Below, in pieces: positions 37,174 through 42,908 of a DNA stretch of 42,908 bases. Under the pieces are notes generated by a model. That model ran no database searches and had not been told where the DNA came from. It saw only the letters and a list, made by a program, of their open reading frames with translations. The position numbers and the translations under genes are program-made. Positions within the stretch are counted from its first letter, which is position 1; each line of letters begins with the position of its first letter. Source of the stretch: JAEUMD01 sp964559355 (lineage in GTDB: Bacteria > Pseudomonadota > Alphaproteobacteria > Rhizobiales > Hyphomicrobiaceae); NCBI GenBank assembly GCA_964559355.1, contig CAZLHQ010000009.1, positions 1 to 42,908 of the forward strand, written 5' to 3'.

Positions 37174-38715
37174 ATGCAGCGACGTTGGAATTGGCCGAAG
37201 ACCTTGCTTACCGCGGCGATCATCGCAGGGGCGGGTTACGCCACATGGCATTACGCATGGCGCACGCCGCCGGTGACTTACGCCTTCACCACCGTCAACA
37301 TCAGCCGCGGCTCGATCGAACGCTCCATTTCCGCGACAGGCTCCGTCCAGGCGCTTGTCACGGTCGATGTCAGCTCTCAGCTCTCCGGCCAGCTTTCCGC
37401 GGTCAAGGTCGACTTCAACTCGCCCGTGAAGAAGGGCGACATCCTGGCGGTGATCGACCCGCGTACGTTTGCTGCCCGCGTCGCCTCTGCGGAAGCCAAT
37501 CTCAAGATTGCCAGGACCACCGTCGAAATTCAGGAGGCGAATATCGCCAAGGCCAAGGCTCTGCGCGGCCAGGCCGAGCGCTCCCTCGAACGCCAAAAGC
37601 AGCTCGCCGCCACCAACGCGGCCTCGGCGGCAACGCTGGATACGGCAAAGACGCTGTTCGAGACGGCAATCGCTGATCTGGAGGTGGCCCAGGCACAAAT
37701 CGCCAATGCCCGCGCAACCGTGGTCCAGCGCGAGGCTGATCTAGCGCAATCCAAACTCGATCTCGACCGAACCGACATCCGCACGCCGATCGATGGCGTC
37801 GTCATTGCCCGCAATGTCGACCTGGGCAGCACGGTGGCGGCGAGCCTGCAGGCCCCTGTGTTGTTCCAGATCGCGCAGGACCTGACGCAGATCGAGATTC
37901 TGGTGCTGGTTGACGAAGCCGATATCGGGACGATTGCCACCGGGCAGAATGTTACGTTCACCGTGGACGCGTTTCCCGATCGTGTGTTCTCGGGCGAGGT
38001 GGCGCAGGTTCGCATTGCCGGAAAAACTACCAACAACGTCGTGACGTACACCGTCGTTGTGCGCGCGCAGAATGCGCAGCAGAAGCTTCTGCCCGGCATG
38101 ACGGCCACGGTCCGCATCGTCACCGGCACCAGGACGGACGTTTTGCGCGTGCCCAACGAAGCCATTCGCTTCACACCGCCCAAGGACGTCGCAACCACGG
38201 AAGAAGCCGAACGGCCCAACCGCGACGATGCGGTCGTGACCTCGCTCAGCGAGAAGCTGAAGTTGACGCCCGAGCAGACCGAGCAATTCCGCGCAGCCAT
38301 GGCGGCAACGCGGCGGCGCGATCAAGGCAGTGCGACGGGCGCAGCCGAGAAAGGCGCCGAGCGTTCTGCATCGCGCGGCGCATCCCGGACCGGCGCGACG
38401 CGCGGCGACTCCAAGCCTGCCGATAGCGCACAACGCCATGGCCGCGTGTCGCGCGTTCTGGAAGGAATCCTCACGCCGGAGCAGATGACGGCATTCAGGG
38501 CATTGCGCGACGACTATCGCGATCAGCGTCGCCCGGCCAACGTGTGGAAGCAAAGCCCGCGCGGATTGCAGCCGCATCGCATACTGCTGGGTCTTGCCGA
38601 TGAAAGCTTCAGCGAGATCGTGAGCACCAGCTTGAAGGAGGGCGATGGCGTCATCACCAAAGCGCAGGCTGATGGCGGCTCCGAGCGCGGGCGCGGGCGG
38701 CGCGCCTCACAATGA
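37174..38715 (+). CDS. MacA-like periplasmic adaptor with an LTPEQ-type helical insert
   Basis: A 513-residue HlyD/MacA-type adaptor of a tripartite efflux system. An N-terminal anchor helix (about 9-27) is followed by a lipoyl domain (SATGSVQALVTVDVSSQLSG, VKKGDILAVIDP), a long coiled coil (about 110-205), the second lipoyl half (TDIRTPIDGVVIARNVDLG) and a beta-barrel. The membrane-proximal domain is split by an insert (about 350-460) holding two LTPEQ motifs (LKLTPEQTEQF near 362, ILTPEQMTAF near 432) joined by an Arg/Ala/Ser-rich stretch, resembling half-hairpins of Spy/CpxP proteins. The sequence then returns to the family end (QPHRILLGLADESFSEIVS). It shares a 4-base ATGA overlap with the ATPase gene. 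The insert could sense misfolded periplasmic proteins or metals, by analogy only. Confidence 0.9.
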   Translation: MQRRWNWPKTLLTAAIIAGAGYATWHYAWRTPPVTYAFTTVNISRGSIERSISATGSVQALVTVDVSSQLSGQLSAVKVDFNSPVKKGDILAVIDPRTFAARVASAEANLKIARTTVEIQEANIAKAKALRGQAERSLERQKQLAATNAASAATLDTAKTLFETAIADLEVAQAQIANARATVVQREADLAQSKLDLDRTDIRTPIDGVVIARNVDLGSTVAASLQAPVLFQIAQDLTQIEILVLVDEADIGTIATGQNVTFTVDAFPDRVFSGEVAQVRIAGKTTNNVVTYTVVVRAQNAQQKLLPGMTATVRIVTGTRTDVLRVPNEAIRFTPPKDVATTEEAERPNRDDAVVTSLSEKLKLTPEQTEQFRAAMAATRRRDQGSATGAAEKGAERSASRGASRTGATRGDSKPADSAQRHGRVSRVLEGILTPEQMTAFRALRDDYRDQRRPANVWKQSPRGLQPHRILLGLADESFSEIVSTSLKEGDGVITKAQADGGSERGRGRRASQ

Positions 38716-39488
38716 CGAGCCCGGCCATCCAACAAGATCAGGCAGGCCGCCAGCCGGTCGTCTCCTGCCGCAATCTCGAAAAGACCTATGTGATGGGCGA
38801 GACATCGCTCAAGGTTCTGCGCGGCGTCAGCTTCGACGTGTGGCCCGGCGAGTTCGTGGCCATCATGGGGCCCTCGGGCTCCGGCAAATCGACATTGTTG
38901 AACCTCATCGGCGCACTTGACACGCCAACGGCCGGCACGCTCAGCATCGGCGGCACCGAAGTCAGCCGGCTCAATGGCGACGAGCTCGCCCATCTGCGCA
39001 ACAGCACGATCGGCTTCGTCTTCCAGCAGTTCAACTTGCTGCGCCGCACCTCTGCGCTCGACAATGTGAAGCTGCCGCTGCTCTATTCGACGACGCTCGA
39101 TGGCGATCGCGATGCTGCGGCAAAGCGCCGGCTCTCGGATGTCGGTCTCGGCGACCGGCACGATCACACACCATCGCAACTTTCGGGCGGCCAGCAGCAG
39201 CGCGTCGCCATTGCCCGCGCACTCGTCACCAACCCCAAGCTCATGCTCGCCGACGAGCCGACAGGCGCGCTCGATACCAAAACGTCGAATGACATCATGG
39301 AGCTGTTCACAAAGCTCCATAAGGACGGCCTTACCATCATCATGGTGACGCATGAACCCGATATCGCCGATTATGCTGGCCGGCTGCTGCGGTTCCGCGA
39401 TGGCCAGCTCGTCGACGACATCCAACAGACGCCCAAGCAGAAGCCCGATCAGGCACCCACGGCCCCAGCACCGGAGGCCAAGGCATGA
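38712..39488 (+). CDS. MacB-type ABC transporter ATPase
   Basis: A 258-residue ATP-binding protein of the MacB/LolD class. Walker A is GPSGSGKST, followed by the Q-loop in FVFQQFNLL, the signature LSGGQQQR, Walker B LMLADEPTGALD and the switch histidine in MVTHEP. It powers the adjoining permease. The start overlaps the stop of the adaptor gene and its own stop overlaps the permease start by ATGA, so the three are translated together. Unlike E. coli MacB, ATPase and permease are separate proteins here. Confidence 0.95.
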   Translation: MTSPAIQQDQAGRQPVVSCRNLEKTYVMGETSLKVLRGVSFDVWPGEFVAIMGPSGSGKSTLLNLIGALDTPTAGTLSIGGTEVSRLNGDELAHLRNSTIGFVFQQFNLLRRTSALDNVKLPLLYSTTLDGDRDAAAKRRLSDVGLGDRHDHTPSQLSGGQQQRVAIARALVTNPKLMLADEPTGALDTKTSNDIMELFTKLHKDGLTIIMVTHEPDIADYAGRLLRFRDGQLVDDIQQTPKQKPDQAPTAPAPEAKA

Positions 39489-40717
39489 ATTTCACCAACT
39501 ACCTGTCCACCGCGCTGACGGCGATCCGCCTCAATGCCATGCGCAGCCTGTTGACAGCGCTTGGCGTCATCATCGGCGTCGCGTCCGTCATCATCATGTC
39601 GGCGATCGGCTCGGGTGCACGCCAGGAGGTCGAGCGCTCCATCAGCAGGCTCGGCACCAACGTGCTGACCATCTCGCCGGGCTCGGCATCGTCTGGCGGA
39701 TCGCAAGGCGGCGCCGGCACGGCAAGCCCGCTATCGGAAAATGACATCGACGCGATTGCCGAGCGCGTTGCCGACATCACCGCCATTTCCGGCAACCTCA
39801 CCAGCAATGCCCCCATCGTATACGGCAACTCCAACTGGTCGACCTCGGTTGCCGGCACTAGCGCATCGTTCCCCATCGTTCGCGATTGGGCCATAGCCGA
39901 CGGGCGCTACTTCACGCCAGAGGAAGTATCACGCGGAGCCAAGGTGGCGGTGGTCGGATCCACGGTTGCGCGGCAGGTCTTCGGCAGCGGGCCGGTGGTC
40001 GGCGAAAGCATCCGCATTGCCGGAGCGCCGTTCGCGGTGATTGGACTGCTCGAGACGCGCGGCCAGGCCGGCGGCTTCCGCGATCAGGACGACACGGTGC
40101 TCATTCCGCTGACCACGGCGCGCGCGCGCCTTGCCGGTCAGAACGTGACGGTTCCCAACCAGGCCGGCTCGATCCTCGTGAAGATTGCCGACCACGCGGA
40201 CACGGCGCGCGCTGAATCCGAGATCGTTTCGCTGCTGCGCCAGCGCCGCCGCATCCGCCCCGGCGATCAAGACGACTTCCGTGTCCGCAACGTCGCCGAG
40301 ATCGTGCAAGCCCGCACGGCCGCCCAGCAGACGCTCACATGGCTGCTTGCGGCAACCGCCGCCATATCGCTGGTGGTTGGCGGCATCGGCATCATGAACA
40401 TAATGCTGGTGTCGGTCACAGAGCGCACGCGAGAGATCGGGCTGCGCATGGCATTGGGAGCGCGCAAGCGCGATATCCTGGCACAATTCCTCACCGAGGC
40501 GATCGTGCTGTGCCTGGCCGGCGGATTGATCGGCCTCGTGCTCGGCATCGGCTTGACCTATCTGATCGCCGCGCTCGCCGGCTGGCCTGTGCTGGTGTCG
40601 TCGACCATCGTCGCCATCGGCATCGCGGCCTCTGCGGCGGTCGGCATCGTGTTCGGCTATGTCCCCGCCCGCAAGGCCGCCGACCTCAACCCGATCGATG
40701 CGTTGCGGTACGAATAG
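39485..40717 (+). CDS. MacB-type ABC transporter permease
   Basis: A 410-residue inner-membrane protein of the MacB/FtsX superfamily. There is one helix near the N-terminus (about 20-42), a large periplasmic domain (about 45-275) with the MacB core pattern (GTNVLTISPG, DGRYFTPEEV, VVGSTVARQVFG), then three helices (about 280-400) with GGIGIMNIMLVSVTERTREI, RMALGARKRDIL and the final FGYVPARKAADLNPIDALRYE. With the adaptor and ATPase it forms an exporter that takes substrate from the periplasm or membrane, such as a macrolide, lipoprotein or peptide; the substrate is not predictable. Last gene of the operon. Confidence 0.95.
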   Translation: MNFTNYLSTALTAIRLNAMRSLLTALGVIIGVASVIIMSAIGSGARQEVERSISRLGTNVLTISPGSASSGGSQGGAGTASPLSENDIDAIAERVADITAISGNLTSNAPIVYGNSNWSTSVAGTSASFPIVRDWAIADGRYFTPEEVSRGAKVAVVGSTVARQVFGSGPVVGESIRIAGAPFAVIGLLETRGQAGGFRDQDDTVLIPLTTARARLAGQNVTVPNQAGSILVKIADHADTARAESEIVSLLRQRRRIRPGDQDDFRVRNVAEIVQARTAAQQTLTWLLAATAAISLVVGGIGIMNIMLVSVTERTREIGLRMALGARKRDILAQFLTEAIVLCLAGGLIGLVLGIGLTYLIAALAGWPVLVSSTIVAIGIAASAAVGIVFGYVPARKAADLNPIDALRYE

Positions 40718-40895
40718 CTGGCCAGCGCCGTTATGACGACAAGTCGAGTAGAGGCCGCTTGGCAGGGCATTGCCGCTGCGCCCATCGGGCACGGCGGGTG
40801 CACTCACCGGACGTTCCCGATTGCGTCTGTCGGGGCAGCAATGGCTTGGCGGCAGGGTCCGCAGGGCCGATGCCCTGCGGTCCTGTACCCAAGCA

Positions 40896-41432
40896 TTACC
40901 TTTCGACCCGCGACCAACGACCATTCGGGAGGGAGCCGGTCTCCATTGGACCAGCGGCCTTTTGGCCCGACGCCACCGCGGCGTCCCCAGCGGTCAAAGT
41001 GGCAAGGCGCGTGCGCCACCAATGATCGGCCTGGGCAATCTGATCCAGCTGTTGAATCGCCGCCATGTGCCAAGCTTGGCTCTGGTCCGCGACCGAAGCC
41101 AGGTGTTGCCGCCAGCGGGCGTGCACCTGCATCTGGTTGTAGAGCCCATTGCAATGCGCCCAGTGACCCTGAGATTGCGGCTGCGCACAGGCAGAACGCG
41201 TCATCTCCTCACCGCGCACGCGCTCCATCCAGGCGTGCCATTGCAGTTGCTCCCGAGCCGCATTCATTTCGCGATAAAAATGAGCTGCCCGCTCGTGCAC
41301 TGCGGCGCGATCGCGATTGATTGCCCCCAGCGTTGCATTGGCATTCTCTATTTCATTGGCGTGGACTGCGGCAACAGGCATGAAAACCGCCGAAAAAACA
41401 GCGGCAATTGCGATAATTCCAATCCTCAACAT
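40896..41432 (-). CDS. Small exported hypothetical protein
   Basis: A 178-residue protein with a clear signal peptide (MLRIGIIAIAAVFSAVFMPV, cleaved near AVHANE) and a good ribosome binding site AAGGA. The mature part is helical, rich in Gln, His, Trp and Ala (for example HARWRQHLASVADQSQAWHM and ADHWWRTRL) with two cysteines (ACAQ, HCNGLY). I do not recognise a family. It converges with the efflux operon across 178 bases. A heme- or metal-binding role could be guessed from the histidines but is not supported. Confidence 0.7.
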   Translation of the reverse strand: MLRIGIIAIAAVFSAVFMPVAAVHANEIENANATLGAINRDRAAVHERAAHFYREMNAAREQLQWHAWMERVRGEEMTRSACAQPQSQGHWAHCNGLYNQMQVHARWRQHLASVADQSQAWHMAAIQQLDQIAQADHWWRTRLATLTAGDAAVASGQKAAGPMETGSLPNGRWSRVER

Positions 41433-42078
41433 TGATCTCGTTCCTTCAGGTTGGCTTGACAGTTCAATTCGGCGCATTTCAGGACGCACAAACCACTGCA
41501 GGCAAAACCTGAAGAGGTGGGCGCAATAGTTGCCGAGACCACCGCATCCTTGAGGACATGGCGACCCAGCGACACATCTGACGAAGAACGAACGCCACGC
41601 TTTTATTCGCAACCGGAAATGACTTTGCGTTTTTTGTTTTCAGCGCGTGGGACAAATAAAACATGAGCCGCCGGTTCTCGTAAATGCGTCAATCCCGCTT
41701 GGAAAATTTTTCTTTCCATTGTTGCGCCCGTGCCATTTGTCCGGAAATCCGAAAAGAAATGAAAAAGAACAGCCGCCAATAGAGATGCCAATTCCGCATG
41801 AAACGACGTCGGCTGCAATGAATGTGGTGGCTGGCGGGACGATCGCGTTTCGCCACCGCCCTCTCTCTCTTCATGTCCTGCACGCGCATGGGAAAGGTAA
41901 TGTCGAGACCAGGCGCGATTGTCCGTTCGAGGCCGACGTGCGATTTCGCATTTCTGGCCAATCCCCCCGGAGCGCGGCAGGGCCGCTTCGTCCGCATGGC
42001 GGTGGCCAGGCATCGATTGAGGACAGACGACGTCGGCGCGAGTGGATCGTCTCGCACTCTCCTGCGGCTCGAAGGAGC
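41433..42078. other. Gene-poor region, partly A/T-rich
   Basis: About 650 bases between the small exported protein and the ccr terminator. From about 41610 to 41780 it is unusually A/T-rich with short T and A runs. Open frames on both strands have no ribosome binding site and untypical composition; none is called. It should contain the promoter of the small exported protein near 41433-41500. Confidence 0.45.
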
Positions 42079-42111
42079 AAAAAAAATCAGGCGGCTGTGG
42101 CCGCCTGATTT
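42079..42111 (-). terminator. Rho-independent terminator of ccr
   Basis: A perfect 12-bp stem (42084-42095 with 42100-42111, AAATCAGGCGGC) around a 4-base loop, with a run of eight T on the minus strand. It lies 40 bases beyond the ccr stop codon. Confidence 0.93.
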
Positions 42112-42151
42112 GAATTTCAACGAAGGCTGTAGGTGGCTCGACGATTGCGCC

Positions 42152-42908
42152 TCAAGCCTTGCCGAAGCGCTGCTCGGAAGCCTCGATGACATCCTCGAAC
42201 GTGCGCAGCCCAGTCGTCGGGGCCGACACGAGCACCGCCATGTTGCCCGGCTTGTGCTGGTTCTTGAGCATGCGCATGTGCGCCTTGGGGATCTGCGCCC
42301 ACGGGAACACTTCCGACATGCACGGATCGATCCGCCGCTCGACCACGAGCTTGTTGGCTTGGGAAGCCTGCATCAGGTTGGCGAAGTGCGAGCCCTGCAC
42401 GCGCTTCTGGTGCATCCACAGATACCGCGCATCCATGGTCAGGTTATAGCCGGACGTGCCGGCGCAGATGACGACCATGCCGCCGCGCTTGACCACCTGC
42501 ACGGACACCGGGATCGTCGCCTCGCCGGGATGCTCGAACACGCAGTCGACGTTGACGCCCTTGCCGGTCGTCTTCCAGATCTCTGCGCCGAACTTGCGCA
42601 TCTCCTTGAGCCACGCATTGTACTCGGGCGTATTGACCTTCGGCAGCTGGCCCCAGCAATTGAAGTTCTTGCGGTTGATGACGCCCTTCGCGCCGAGCTG
42701 CTTGACGAAGTCCACCTTGTCGTCGTCGGAAACGACGCCGATGGCATTCGCTCCCGAAGTCGCGCACAGCTGGATCGCGAACGAGCCGAGACCTCCCGAA
42801 GCGCCCCACACCAGCACGTTGTGGCCCGGGCGAAGCACATGCGGACGGTGGCCGAACAGCATGCGGTAGGCGGTGGCAAGCGTCAGCGTGTAGCAAGCCG
42901 CCTCTTCC
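42152..42908 (-). CDS. ccr: Crotonyl-CoA carboxylase/reductase (C-terminal 251 residues)
   Basis: The 3' part of the key enzyme of the ethylmalonyl-CoA pathway, which reduces and carboxylates crotonyl-CoA to (2S)-ethylmalonyl-CoA with NADPH and CO2. The visible residues include the medium-chain dehydrogenase/reductase nucleotide fold VLVWGASGGLGSFAIQLC, GVINRKNFNCWGQLP and TPEYNAWLKEMRKFGAEIW, then VDCVFEHPGEATIPVSV, GGMVVICAGTSGYNLTMD and the C-terminal MLKNQHKPGNMAVLVSAP. These are typical of Ccr rather than ordinary quinone oxidoreductases. The N-terminal 170-180 residues lie beyond the right edge. A strong terminator follows. Confidence 0.95.
   Translation of the reverse strand, partial: EEAACYTLTLATAYRMLFGHRPHVLRPGHNVLVWGASGGLGSFAIQLCATSGANAIGVVSDDDKVDFVKQLGAKGVINRKNFNCWGQLPKVNTPEYNAWLKEMRKFGAEIWKTTGKGVNVDCVFEHPGEATIPVSVQVVKRGGMVVICAGTSGYNLTMDARYLWMHQKRVQGSHFANLMQASQANKLVVERRIDPCMSEVFPWAQIPKAHMRMLKNQHKPGNMAVLVSAPTTGLRTFEDVIEASEQRFGKA

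Noticed and set aside
41603..42192. Short minus-strand open frames upstream of the ccr terminator
   Set aside because: They overlap one another in different frames, one crosses the ccr terminator, and the region is A/T-rich without coding pattern.

Overview
The window looks like chromosomal DNA of a GC-rich alphaproteobacterium of the order Hyphomicrobiales. Three things support this. The block Suv3-type helicase / S4 protein / fdxA / carD is, as I recall it, a typical rhizobial-type gene order. The intergenic palindromes belong to a style common in that order. Two ethylmalonyl-CoA pathway genes are present: mcd (methylsuccinyl-CoA dehydrogenase) and ccr (crotonyl-CoA carboxylase/reductase). 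A serine-cycle methylotroph such as Hyphomicrobium would fit, but the genus is an inference. I see no prophage, insertion sequence, CRISPR array or rRNA.

Layout. 1-6922: an acetate-type sodium:solute symporter with its small DUF4212 partner, divergent from two large regulatory proteins. One is a membrane PAS/degenerate-kinase protein fused to a DEDDh exonuclease. The other is a DEDDh-like domain fused to CBS and DUF294 nucleotidyltransferase domains. 6923-7152: a palindromic repeat element and tRNA-Arg(CCU). 7153-16093: envelope and secreted proteins, namely a small hypothetical protein, an extensin-like protein, a 1522-residue RTX-type secreted protein with three near-identical 336-bp repeats, a thermonuclease-like protein and a double-CDGSH iron-sulfur protein. 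16167-24041: housekeeping genes (carD with a histone-like tail, fdxA, S4 protein, Suv3-like helicase, DUF3108 protein, rpmB). 24446-26770: a periplasmic binding protein fused to a pentameric ligand-gated ion channel, the most remarkable gene here. 26868-30298: a lytic transglycosylase, a TadG-like protein and a DUF433/DUF5615 toxin-antitoxin pair, the pair bracketed by two copies of the mcd 3' end. 30321-36901: mcd, a helix-hairpin-helix/acidic-repeat protein, an EamA exporter and a YihY protein. 37174-40717: a MacAB-like efflux operon whose adaptor carries an unusual LTPEQ-type insert. 40896-42908: a small secreted protein, a gene-poor stretch and the 3' part of ccr.

How the genes work together. 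The symporter locus (acetate uptake with signalling proteins) and mcd/ccr (assimilation of acetyl-CoA through ethylmalonyl-CoA) both concern C2 metabolism, although they are far apart and not co-transcribed. The three genes 37174-40717 overlap by ATGA junctions and form one transporter operon. The helicase and S4 genes overlap by one base and form an RNA-handling pair.

Start codons were placed using ribosome binding sites and protein family lengths. Residue numbers refer to the starts given here.
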